A DNA stretch of 64,000 nucleotides, from contig JALGQZ010000011.1 of NCBI GenBank assembly GCA_023105745.1, positions 49,710,698 through 49,774,697 on the forward strand, given 5' to 3'. Shown here one piece after another: positions 1 through 11,117 of this stretch. Both the position numbers and the translations under genes were made by a program. Every line of letters begins with the position of its first letter. Within the stretch, counting starts at the first letter, position 1. The stretch is from Austropuccinia psidii (Eukaryota > Basidiomycota > Pucciniomycetes > Pucciniales > Sphaerophragmiaceae). Under the pieces are notes generated by a model that was not told the DNA's origin, made no database searches, and saw nothing but the letters and a program-made list of their open reading frames with translations.

Positions 1-425
1 CATTATGATAATATTAAGTTCTTTTAAGTAGATAGTGCTTGATATAAATCTCTGTGATATCCCAATCAATTTTATCATTTTTTTTAAATACATAAAGGCA
101 TTACTCTTATCAGTAAGCTCAATATTAAAGCTCCTTATAGCTATATGAATGTATTAGTTTGTGTCAAGAATTACTGATAAAATTCTTACAGATCAAAAAA
201 ATCAGATAGCGTCTTTTGAAGACAGATTTCTGGGATAGCCACAATCAATGAATAAATTTACTGTGAACTCAAGTTAAGATAATTAAGAATTTTCAGGAAG
301 GATAGTTCAAATTATTCTAAAAAAAGAGAAAGAGATGAAAGATGTACAGAAATAAAGAACCGTTTGCTTGTAAATTCCCCTCTCAGGAACTGCCTCATTA
401 ATCCCACACAAGATGGGCTCCCACA
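1..425 (+). repeat. 3' end of an H-family LTR (left end outside window)
   Basis: Bases 370-425 resemble the last part of the solo LTR at 33.2-34.9 kb: both have a stretch reading like ACTGCCT, TCATT, ATCCCACAC, then a CTCCCACA or GTTCCCACA terminus. The same end is found inverted at 3,459-3,530. The terminus is at about 425; upstream similarity is weak and the left end is outside the window. Family assignment is by eye. Confidence 0.45.
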
Positions 426-2296
426 TCTGGTGTCTCACCCATGGTAGCCAGATAGGAAGAAAACTCAGAAAGTATTCAGCTTAATCTTAAAATGGTGATT
501 TTAAAAAATGAATAAAATAGACCTGCCAACCAAGCATCATAATGATATAACTAGTACTATTCATTTAAAAAATAAACACCTAAAGGAAAATACATTTAAG
601 GGGAAATTATTAATGAGTCTTCTTTTAATTTCAGAATTAGCCAATAGCCACGGGTTCCAAGGTGTATTAGCTCCCACGTTATGTATATTTCATTAGAATA
701 CCCTCTTCATGAGATCATAAATTAATTATTTGACTTTGTGGCTTTTAAACTCAAGAGCTTAATCAAGAGGTCTCTACAAGTTTTTCAAGGAAAATCACTT
801 TGATAATAATTTTAATAATTAGTATTTTTTTTAATAAATGATGCTTGATTAGCTTTTCTTGACTAATGATATTATTTTTTTGACTTTATTTAAGGGAATA
901 TCTTTTATATAATCAATTTATTCAATTTTTTTTGACAACACTATTAATACTGATAATAATTCTGATAACTACTTCTGAATGTAAAGGCGATTTAATAATG
1001 ATATCAAGATAAACATAATAATCTAAGGGTAAGATATTCTGATAAGGGATTTTTTAAATAATATGAGGGTAAGATATAAATAGTATTATAGTAATGGAAT
1101 AATATGAGAATTATTTTGAATATACTTCAATATATCTATAACTGTTATAATATAAGGTATAAGGATTGAACGATAATATCTGCTTTTTATGAAGAATTTC
1201 TTATTAATAAGTCTTAGAAGATCACTAATAATAGTATCTGCAAAAACTAGGTGATGAAAAGCTACCATAATTCTGAAAATATTAAATAATATCAAGCTCT
1301 TTCATTAATGTTATCAATATATTTGATTATTTAATCATAAATACTACTATAGGATGCTGAGAGTTGCTACTGATCTTTTAAATATACTACTAGAGAAGGT
1401 ATTTATTGATTCTAAATATTATTTTCTGAATCAGAATCACAGGGAAGAAAAAGTGAGAGAGGGCCTTCATAGAGACTTCCAAAAACAAGGGATATAGAAA
1501 ATTAAATTTTTTGGGAATTCCAGTTGGTTGGTGTTCTATTCTGGTGTATTAACATGACATTCCCACCAAATTCTGACCAATCAGATTGCTGAATAACATA
1601 ACTTGATAGTTTTTGGTATTTATCTTGTGTTAACAATAATTCTGACCAATAGGATGGTTATATTTGATTTTTAGCTTTGAATTCTGAATTCCTACCAATC
1701 AGATGGTGTTATTTTGTAATTTCAGGATGAGTCTTGAACTAACTTGATTATGACCAATGAGATGGTGTCTTGGTGACTTGAAATTGATTTGTGATTATGA
1801 AATGTCATTGGCCCAATTGGATATTAACTATTATTCTAACAATATGATTATATAATGACCATTGTTTTTTAATCAAAGATGTGACTTTGAATATTCATAA
1901 TTGTAGGTGTATAAAAATCCATAGTTCTTTCACATATATGAAAATTATGGTAATTTGAATAGAGGGTAAGTATTACTGTAAAGCTATGGATTGGTATGAA
2001 CTCACTCTGAAACTATTCTTCAGCCAATTGTAATATTAATTTTTAGTATACAAATTATGATAATATTCATATGGTAATCTTGGTGGGTATACACCTTATT
2101 ATCTCTATCATTTACAAATTGATGATATTTTTCTCAATATTGGTCCTATGGGTTTGAGCCAATATATGACCATAGGTGAAATTTTGTAAGAGTTCAAATT
2201 GAATATTGACTTTCTGTAGCTTGAAATGAGCACTTTTATTTTAATTTATAGATACAAATATATATATATATATATTATATTATATAGTACTTTTCT
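426..2296. other. Degenerate LTR debris, no gene seen
   Basis: This stretch has no credible coding region. From about 1,300 to 1,830 it resembles the minus-oriented H LTR (the purine-rich GGGAAGAAAAAGTGAGAGAG block at 1,441 and the CCAAT repeats after it match 4,680-4,920), so it is probably a worn H-family LTR on the minus strand. An (AT)n run lies at about 2,256-2,285. The rest is AT-rich sequence in which I see nothing definite. Confidence 0.4.
1577..1816 (-). promoter_or_regulatory. Array of CCAAT-box motifs in a decayed LTR
   Basis: CCAAT pentamers occur at 1,577, 1,646, 1,695, 1,754 and 1,812, mostly in the longer context TCTGACCAATCAGAT. The same longer motif is found twice in the homologous H LTR (4,856 and 4,907), where it lies upstream of a TATA box when read on the minus strand. 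This suggests a U3 enhancer of CCAAT-binding-factor type. The TATA box seen in H is not preserved here. Function is inferred. Confidence 0.4.
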
Positions 2297-2635
2297 TTAC
2301 TGATTTATATTATTATTTATTTCACACCAGAGTGAAATTAAACCTTGGCACAAAAGGTATGTAATATCACAATTCCTGTAGTTAATATAAGTGTTATATA
2401 TTTCAGCCTTGCTTTTGATGGTAATGAAATAAGAAACTTGATTGTGAGATTTGAGGAGGAAGCTAAAATTAAAGGAGATAATGGGACAGATATAGAATAA
2501 CAGGTTATATTTATGGCAGAATGGAAGTATTTTATGAAAATAATTGGAATAATAGAAGGTTAGGAACAAAATAATTAAAAAGAAGTTCAAGAAAGACTTA
2601 TAACCAAGTGAGGGGGAGTAGAACCTGACAAGAGG
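2297..2635 (+). pseudogene. Element G gag fragment, part 1 (interrupted by LTR F)
   Basis: Decayed Gag of a Gypsy element. The visible peptide (glutamate/lysine-rich, ending in a stretch reading GGVEPDK) runs straight into RYRTESLEKLF at 7,367 once LTR F and one copy of its target duplication are ignored, and this joint resembles rust-fungus Gag proteins I remember. Several stops are present. An intron-like stretch lies at 2,357-2,406 (GTATGT donor, TATTTCAG acceptor, 50 bases). The family's usual start lies further left and was not found. The call rests on frame continuity across the insertion and on memory of the family, so it is moderate. Confidence 0.45.
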
Positions 2636-3458
2636 TGTGAGCGTTTGAGATATGAACACATATCCAAAAAGGTCACAAAATAACTTTACAATATTTATTC
2701 TAATAAGAATTAAAATTATTATCTTTAAATAAATAAAAATTCCATAAGAAGGAATAAATTATTGATTATCTCTTAATATAATTAGTAAAAACGTGAAATA
2801 AATTTCACCATTGGATGACCCATGAACAATTACACATATAACACTTTTACATCATATCTGTAAATTCAATTGTAAGGAAATAACCTGAATATATGCAGCT
2901 TTATGATTGGTGCATATATTCATTGTTTTTGCTCATATATCCTGTAATATACATGATAGAGAGTTTAACCAGAAAAAAGTTACCACATAACTACTGTAAG
3001 AATACAGATATAAGCTTTTATTTGACAAGTTATAAACAAGGTTATAACTTGTAAGGGTTTATTGAACAAAATTGTTATAGATGTTGACCACTCTGTTTTG
3101 AAAGTTGTCAAAGCTCGGAAAAAAGTGGGCTTTTGGATTCTTCTAGATAATATGTGAAAAACAACATAATTTTAATCATTATATTCAAGGTAAAACCCCT
3201 TGAAATCATGGTTTGAAGTTTAAAATAGTAAATTTTGACAGAAAAGACAAGTTACAAGAAAAATCATCAAAAATAGAGTTTTTATGATGGAATGAAATGC
3301 TATTGAAGTTTAATAATTACATGCCAAGCTATTAGAATTCACTCTATTAATGGATTTAGCATGTATAACTCCAAAGGTATTAATAATCAAAGTTTCAGCT
3401 CAAAATTTATCATTTATAATCTCTCACTGTAATATCAATTTAAGTTTAACAGTAATAT

Positions 3459-5787
3459 TGTGGGAACTCCTCTGCGTGTGGGATAAAATGAGGCAGTACC
3501 TGGAAGGGGAAATTACAAGAAAACAGTTTTGAATTGCTGTTTGGGACTTGTAACCCTTGCTCTGCTCATGTGCTAGAATAATCTAGACTGCCCTTCCTAA
3601 TATTCTAAGTTGTCTTCACTGAGTTCACCAAATCAATTTTATTATTGATAGTGGCTTGATCAGAAAATATTAGACTCAAAAATCTCTAATCAGACTTTGC
3701 TCTACTCAAAACAATGGTTATTTAAAACCTTAACAGATAAATTCTTTTTAAAGCTTTCAGCAGGCTGAGTGGATTCCACCAGATGATAGTACAACAATAT
3801 ATAAAATAATATAGCAACTAAAATAAATAAAAAAGAACAGGAAACACTATCTTTTAATACAAAACCACAAAATATTCTTTTCTTGATAATTCTTTAATGA
3901 ATATAGAAACTAATAGCTAGGATAACAACAATCTTCAATTCTCTAAAATGATAAACTTGAAAAGGATAAAAATATATTTCAAGCCCTTTTGATGTGATGG
4001 ATGGGATAATAGTCTAATAATTGCTAATAATTTAGTATAATATGGGTAGTTTAATGTTATTTTTTGTGTTTTGATTTAATAATATATTATATGATCTCTT
4101 ATGGTTCTTTTTTTTGATAATAATACTAGCTAACTGCTTTAGGTTTAATATTAATCTTAACTAAACACTAAAGTATTTAATTTTATTTTGTTGCTTGATG
4201 ATAATTTATTAGGGATTACCCAATAAATACAAGTCCACTTTTATTTTAAAAGTAGTAAAATTACTTTGGTTGTGCAGGTTTTGTTTTAAAACAAGCAAAA
4301 TTACTCTCTTTGAGGAAGTTTAAAACAAAAACTAGCCCAAAACTAATTATAATGGTTAGGTTTTATTTTAAAGCCTACAAAATTACTTTGGTTTGATGGT
4401 TTTATTTTAAAACTCTCTAAAAATTACTTTTAAGGATTTAAACACTAAACTCCAGAGACGCCTTGCTCATGAGCTTCAAGCTTTAAGATCCTAATTAAAT
4501 AAGGCACTAGTCTACCTGCTAGTAAGGGATGAATTAAAGTCTTTTCACACTATTGGTTATCTTGATCTATGTCAACAACGAACCTCAGTTACTAGGCTTA
4601 ATTCATCAAAATTTCTAGTATACCTCCTAGAAGAGGGATCAGAAAAAATAAATTCAATTTACAATTTCTAGATGGGGAGAAGGGAAAAAGTGGGAGAGAG
4701 GGCCTCTATTTATATCCGTGGGGCCCTCCATAGGAGTGCAAAAAAGAGGGGACTTAGAAATTTTCAGCCTCTGGTGGCTGTGCAAAGCTGTGCAAACTTT
4801 AATTGTGGATTTTCAGGGCAACGTGTTGTGACATGACACGAGTCTGGATTTCTGACCAATCAGATTGCTTCACTTGACTTTTCCTAATGACGTGACGTGT
4901 TTCTGACCAATCAGATCCATTCATTCTTATCTCTCCCATTTACATGTGACATGTGGCTGTGTAATACAGTTAAACCTTAATTTCTGGCTCTGGAACCCTT
5001 ATCTCCATGTATTACTCAATTGATTACTAATCTGTCAGCTGATTTTCCTGTATTATAGTTTTCTGGCTTCCTGTATTACTCATTGACCTATATTACCTGT
5101 ATTACCTGTATTCTTCCTGAAAATTCCTAAATCTTTTATATTCCTTCCAAAATTCAGTCTCACTCTTCATCTCTGCAGCTTCAATCAGAACTTTGGGGGT
5201 TACATTCACAGAAAAGTTGATGTAATATGGCCTTTCCAATTCAACAATAAATTATTTCAGTCTTCAAAAATTAATCATTTAATTATCTCAAGGAACTCAA
5301 TGATGCTTATCCCCTCTTTGGGCGGTTCATAACAGCAAAAACACATGAAATTTCCCAAAATTGATACTTCAAAAGTGTTTTGTTCCACACCTTGAATCTT
5401 CTATGTCCCCTATGATGCCTACAGCTCTGCTCTTTATTTATTGGCATCCTCATTGTGACTCTGATTATATTAATAACCCAATTGCTTATCTTTAAGCATA
5501 TTTAAAATATATATATTAAAAAATTAATTTACAGAGAAAATTAAAAAATATCTTTGATTTGGGTACTGTCCATCACAATTATGTGTTGGATAGTGCAGTG
5601 GGGTGACACTGGAAGAGCAAAAATGTGGTAAATTTTCCTTAATGAATATATCATTTGTGTTATTCCATGTTTATTTTACTGTTATTCTCCCTCAAAGGTG
5701 ATTTCATACCATTGATATCTTCTTTTATATAAATAATTACCATAAAAATAAAAAATTTATTCAGCTGAACTGTCATGGTATACCACA
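3459..5787 (-). repeat. Solo LTR H inserted in LTR F (minus orientation)
   Basis: On the minus strand it begins TGTGGTATACC (5,787) and ends GGAGTTCCCACA (3,459), the same termini as the plus-oriented copy at 33.2-34.9 kb. The segment is absent from the second F copy, which gives its boundaries. Flanks differ at one of five bases (AGATT against ATATT, minus sense). It is about 600 bases longer than the other copy; a CATAACA terminus at 5,333 (TGTTATGAACCGCCC on the minus strand) hints at a further LTR fragment inside it, whose other end I could not find. Confidence 0.7.
4705..4911 (-). promoter_or_regulatory. LTR promoter: two CCAAT boxes and TATA box
   Basis: Reading on the minus strand, two copies of ATCTGATTGGTCAGA (CCAAT at 4,907-4,911 and 4,856-4,860) precede a TATA box ATATAAATAG (4,714-4,705), which is followed by a pyrimidine-rich leader. 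The plus-oriented H copy has TATAAATAG at 34,112 followed by the same pyrimidine-rich leader. This is the expected pol II core promoter of the LTR. Confidence 0.6.
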
Positions 5788-6649
5788 ATCTAAGTAATAA
5801 AAGTGACTAATACTAGTTTATTAGAATCAAAAATGATAACATCCACAAATTCTGGTCTTCTTCCAAGCCTATGATGTCAGAAAACTTAGAGTTACAGTGA
5901 TAGCTCTAAATAATGGCGTAATAATAAGATAAGATGGTTTAATTATAGTGTAAATGTCACTAAACCTTAAAGTACTGATCAATACCAGTAGCCAACATCA
6001 GTAGAGGTTTACTAGAATCCTTCGGAACTCTAGGAGGGAGGATTTTACTATATATAGAGCTCTTTTTACCTCCATTTTCTCTCTCAGACACAACAAAAAA
6101 CATCAAAAAATTAAACCAAAAGGTAATTTCTTTATACTTTATATATAAATCTATCATATTATTAAAGAACAAAGATAATCTTTATTTTAATCATTAATCT
6201 TGGTGTGATTAAATAAATTTTTTCATTGTTTGTTGTTAAATTTCTCTAGAAATCTCTAATTGCACATAAAAACAAGAATATTTGTAATTTCTTTTTTGAA
6301 TTGTAAATAAAATTTAAAGAAATTGTATTTACTTTTTTAGGTGTAAATTAATACAAAATTATTATGTTGAGTTTCAAAAGTAGGTTATTCTCATCTTTTA
6401 TAATAATTTTTTTTATTATTAATTTTAATAATTCTACTATTAATATAAATAGTATTTATATTAATATATAACCTTAATATTGGTAATATTATTGCTATAA
6501 ATTGTGTTTTATCATTAACTGACAGCTTTTTACTCATTTCTTATTTTTTCATAACAATAATAAAGTGCCATAAATATATCAATTATTAAATATTAATATA
6601 TTTATTCTTATTATATTATTTTTTTATAATATAATTTATATTATTTTAT

Positions 6650-7197
6650 GGGTATTGGTAAAAACACATAAGAGCTTATGTGTTTTTACCATCAATTGGT
6701 AAAAACATGTAAGGGGTGGTTTTTAAATGAAATATGGCTATTTATGGCATTGCCAATTCCATTTATGGCGTTAACAGTGCCATTAATGGCATTATCAATG
6801 CAATATTTCTGATGCCATTAATGCCATTTATGGAATCAACAATGCCATTTGCGGCATTAACAATGCAATATTTCTGATGCCATTAATGCCATTAATGGAA
6901 TTAATAATGCCATTAATGGCATTATCAATGCAATAAATGGCATAATGCCATTGGGGAAATTTTTTTTTGAAAAAATTTGGGGACCTTCACATCCCATGTT
7001 GGAAAAAATATGGCAAAAAAAAATTATAGAAATGCTCAAAACTGAGCCTGAGGAGTTTTCATTAAAAAAATAGGTTACTTACATTTTTTTACCATAAAAT
7101 TACGTGTTTTGGCCATAAATTGGTAAAAACATGTAATTTATAACACATAAGGCCTTACATGTTTTTACTAAAAGCTTACATGTGTTTCCCAACACCC
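6650..7197. mobile_element. Foldback/MITE-like DNA element with 65-base tandem repeats
   Basis: The ends are inverted repeats, GGGTATTGGTAAAAACACAT on the left and GGGTGTTGGGAAACACATGT read inward from the right. It is flanked by TAT on both sides (6,647-6,649 and 7,198-7,200). The homologous LTR at 35.3-37.1 kb has the uninterrupted site with a single TAT, which proves insertion. Inside are a perfect 16-base-arm palindrome (6,657-6,690), subterminal copies of GGTAAAAACAYRTAAG in both directions, and a tandem array with a 65-base period (units at about 6,797, 6,862 and 6,927) built from ATGGCATT and its complement. No transposase is encoded. Superfamily unknown; a 3-base duplication and GGG ends would be compatible with PIF/Harbinger-like elements, but this is inference. 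Confidence 0.75.
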
Positions 7198-7361
7198 TAT
7201 TTCATTTATTAAATAGTATAAATATTTTATGCCATAATTACAGTAATTCTTCATTCTTATAATGATTATTGATCTTGTTCTTTAATTTAATAAGGAAATT
7301 TATAGTACAATAAGTAAAATATTAGTAATATTGAATTATTGTTTCATAGTCAAACCTTACA

Positions 7362-8345
7362 GGAGGTATAGAACAGAAAGTTTGGAGAAGCTATTTTGAA
7401 ATAATAAGAGAGGAAGAGGAATCAATCAATTGTAATAATAAAAGAGGTTCATAAGTAAATATGAGAAATCTTTTGTTAAATTTACAAATATAGATAACTC
7501 AAGAAGGAATTCAAATGTAATGAGGAATTTCAATCAAGTATTTTTCCTCACATGAGAACCTCAATAATAAGAAATATGAGGGGGAATAAATTATCAGTTA
7601 AAAGAAGGGATGCAATATATATTGTTCCAAATATTGAGGTTTTGAATGAATGTGTGCAAAATGAATTGGAGAAAGTTCTTACTTTGGAGGAAAGAAGTGA
7701 ATATGTAGGTAATAAAAAAAGGTATTACCAAGTTAAATATAAATAAAAAAACAGCTAGTTTTGAGTATAAAGGATGGATAATTATTCATATGAATTGAAG
7801 GAACTTGATATGAGAATCAAGAAGAAAAAGCAACAGAAGGTGCAAGTCAAAGAAGAGATTAAGGATATAGAAGAGGTTATTAGAAAATAAAGAAGCTACC
7901 AGAGGAATAAGAAATACAGAATCCAGGATTCCAAAATTTGGAGTTGTCAAGCAAAGATAAAATAGAAGTTTCCCATATATTCAAGCATAGGATTTACCAA
8001 GATTTTTGGTGAAGTGTGACTATTGCATGGAAGAAGATTTCCCGGTGTTAAGATTCACTGAGATTGTGAATGATTAAAAAAAATTGGTCATAATGAAAGA
8101 CTTTAATTATTCAAATTCCAACTGGGAAAGGGGCCCAATAATAGAATATTGGAATTCAAGTACTTAGTAAGGGAATTTCAAAAGAAGAAAGAGAAAATTA
8201 AGATCAAATTGGAGAGAAATACTAAAGAAGGAGAGAAAAAAAATGAAAAAATGAGGTTATTAAGAATTATTATGTATCCCAAAAGGAATGGAAGAACATC
8301 TGGATTTTGCTCATGGTCTGAGGAGCACCAAGAAAAAAATTAAAA
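7362..8345 (+). pseudogene. Element G gag, part 2, with decayed zinc knuckle
   Basis: Continues the Gag of element G to the right of LTR F. Open pieces include 7,552-7,743 (with ...VPNIEVLNECVQNELEKV...) and a lysine-rich, probably coiled-coil piece at 7,771-7,890. At about 8,010-8,065 the peptide KCDYCMEEDFPVLRFTEI is what remains of a CX2CX4HX4C knuckle, with the His and last Cys positions both read as Phe. A further stretch at 8,070-8,145 looks like the Gag tail. Multiple stops and shifts make it non-functional. Recognition is from memory of rust retrotransposon Gag proteins. Confidence 0.55.
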
Positions 8346-8839
8346 TTGAAGATAATTAGAAGGCTAAAAGTCAACCCTTACCTCCAAAATAGACTATTAA
8401 ACCCAGTTAAACCATTGGAAAAAGAATAGTATTAATGATAGATATATTGAAGAAGAAAAAGGTATCATACCCAAAAAATATGAATTATTGGAAATTAGAA
8501 GAGGTTGTCAAAAAGACAGAAAAACTCAAAGAAAAAGCTACTACACCAGTTAAAAAAATTAAGTAGAAAGGGAATTCCTTACAAAGAAACAAAAGATGTA
8601 AGTACTAAGAGGTCTTTAGTTGAAGATTTTTGGTTGAGAATTCATGAATAAGCTCCTGGTTAACCACACAATTTAAGAAATAGTAAAAATCTCACCAAAA
8701 TTTCTCTTGAAAAGAAAAATAAATATTTAATTTCTCTTCAATAAATAGTCAAAAAATAAGTCAAAATTTTAAGAAATAGTCATTAAAGACACAATGAATT
8801 ACTCTTAACACCTTGGAATGATTGAGGGCTCATTTGGAA

Positions 8840-11112
8840 AAGAAGGAAACTGAGTAATTTCATGCTGGGTACTGTAGCTTACCTCAGTATAATTTTATAT
8901 GTAGAAGAAATTAGAGAAATATTACCAATGAGGGTTATGAAAATTAGAATTACAGGTAGTGGAGGATATAGTACAGTGATTTATGGATTTTATAAAAAAT
9001 GATGTTCCTTTCTCACCATATGGGGATAATGAAATTCACTTTTTTATAGCCCAAAGGTGCTGTTCAGGAAGTCATTGGTAGACCTTTACTTTATAATATA
9101 GTATAAGAATTCTTCAAGTAAAAAAACAAGGTCAAGCTCTTAGCTATAAATAAGCTGATCAAAAAAATTCTTAATCTTCATATCTACACAAGACTCAAAA
9201 TGATAGAACACCGGAGTTCCCAAGGGAATAGAGTTGTGTAACATGGATAGAATACCACAAGTAGAATATGAAGAACAAAAATTTGATTTAAACCTCAGTA
9301 AAATGAAAGTGGATAATAAAAAAAGGGATTAATAATGGCAGAAAACAATCATATTGAGATATAATCTGGAAGAAAAACCTAAAAAATGATTAGCCCAATG
9401 TATGGTGACGCCCTTAAAAAGTGAAAATTTTAATAAAATCATAGCTCTAACATGGAATATTCTACCACTGAGGTTAGAAAAGTAAGAAGAAAAGGCTTAA
9501 ATCCAAAAAATATGGTTCATTGTGTTTCAAATATATATGGTGATAATGGTAATTCTTGAAAAATTGAATAAGATTAAATTTTAAATAAGAATACTTCAAT
9601 TATACAGAATGAAAAGGAACTTTAAGCTCAAACAATGTTTCTCAAAAATAGTGAATGAAAACAAAAATCACCAAAGCTCTAAGATTAACAAGGACTTCCA
9701 ATCCCCTTGAGCTCGACCAAACCCTGTAGAGGAGATAGCCCCTCAAATACATCCTCAAAAAAGTAATGTTAAGGCACATGAAGAAGAATTAAGAAATCAA
9801 GATCTGGAAATAAATTTATCCGGAGGGTCATCCATTGAAGCTCAATTAGTTTGGATATAAAGGAATTAACTAAAGAGCTAAATTACATGAATTTGGAAAA
9901 ATATACTAGTGAATAATCCTCCAGTAGTGAAAATTATCAAGATAATCAATTTTCTAATCTACCACCTGATTCTGAGCTAGAATGGGTCATAAATCTCATG
10001 ATATAATTTGAAGAATTCCATGTAGTTACACTTAATGGATGTAAAAATTAATAAAAATGTCATAAATCATCAAAGTGAATATTGCATTTAAATGTGCCCC
10101 ACATCCAAAAAGAATAAATGAAAGTGGAAGAACTCAATAATATTATGAATCAAGTAGAAATTGCTGTATAAAATGATTAAAAAATTTATATAAGATTTAT
10201 AGTTTAAGGAAGCTCAAGTAAGATTATTCTGGGAAGGTAATTTTTTGTATAATTCAAATGGAAGAAAGTAGGGAATTCTATACCCTCAAGCTTTTATGAG
10301 AGTGAAATTTATCAACCAAAATAAAAATTTAGTAAAGCTGAAGAAACTTGGAAAATGAAAGGAAAAATTTGGAATATATGTATAAGGGGATGCATATGTT
10401 CAGTATAGCAATAATTGATTTCACTCAGAAAAAATTTCATTGAATGATAAAAAGGAAGGAAGAATCTCCCTATAGAGATAAAAAATACCTCACACTATTA
10501 TAGGGGGAGAAAGAAGAAGAATAATGGAAGTTGGGAGAATTATTTCATAAAAATTATTTGAATATTGAAGAACTAAGTTGAAAAAAGGGTTCCATACCCT
10601 CAGAAGTTGAGTACGTAGCTCATAAACAGCCTTTAGAGGTGGATCAACAGATTGAAGTACTCAAAAACAAGAAGAAGTGAATAAGAATATTTCAATAAAG
10701 AAAGCTAAACTCAAGCTTAATAGCCATTCATAAGCTCCTTAGGAATAAGTAACATATATTTCCTATATGGATAATCTAACAACACCACCTACAGATCATA
10801 GGCTCATTATATAGACAATTCAATAATAAAAAGAAGCCACTACATTCACATCAGAGATTGAAGTATTGCATTATATCCTAGAGATATTAAATCTTTGAGA
10901 AAACTAATTAATGATCAACAGATTAAAAATAACAGTATAAACAATGTGATATAATTTTTGAGCTATTAATATTACAAAAAGAGATAATAAGAACTGATTA
11001 TGCAGACTTATATTCTATTTCTGATTTTGGAAGAGATAATCAAGCTTTATCACAACCTCCAGTTATCTATTTGGATAAGGGCCAAAGCAAGAAAAAACCA
11101 AAGGGATCAACC
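8840..11112 (+). pseudogene. Element G protease remnant and unrecognised downstream coding debris
   Basis: Around 8,940-9,110 the sequence encodes a retropepsin-like C-terminal region: after KNDVPFSPYGDNE comes HFFIAQ and then, after a single-base shift at about 9,050, a stretch of the type GAVQEVIGRP, the usual ILGRP-like end of an aspartic protease fold. The catalytic Asp region upstream is not identifiable. From 9.1 to 11.1 kb there are scattered charged peptide fragments with stops in all frames that I cannot assign. Just before element C the frame ...VIYLDKGQSKKKPKGSTF is open and continues beyond it at 23,002. Confidence 0.4.
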
Positions 11113-11117
11113 TTTCT

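Larger units (their letters stand above)
2636..7361 (+). repeat. Solo LTR F (TGTGAG...CTTACA), itself carrying two insertions
   Basis: Starts TGTGAGCGTTTGAG and ends TCAAACCTTACA. The flanks AGAGG (2,631-2,635) and GGAGG (7,362-7,366) look like a 5-base target duplication with one change. The same LTR occurs inverted and uninterrupted at 35,278-37,102 (1,825 bases); removing insertion H and the MITE-like element leaves about 1,840 bases here, which agrees. A TATA box lies at 6,049-6,057 just before a GAGCTCTTTTT block also present in the other copy. The interrupted gag of element G continues on both sides, so this is a solo LTR and not the end of G. Confidence 0.8.

Noticed and set aside
6857..7039. 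60-codon minus-strand open frame inside the MITE-like element
   Set aside because: It is the translation of the ATGGCATT tandem repeats (LIMPLMALLIPLMAL), not a protein gene.
2636..7361. LTR F read as the 5' LTR of element G
   Set aside because: G gag sequence lies on both sides and flanking AGAGG/GGAGG look like a target duplication, so it is a solo LTR.
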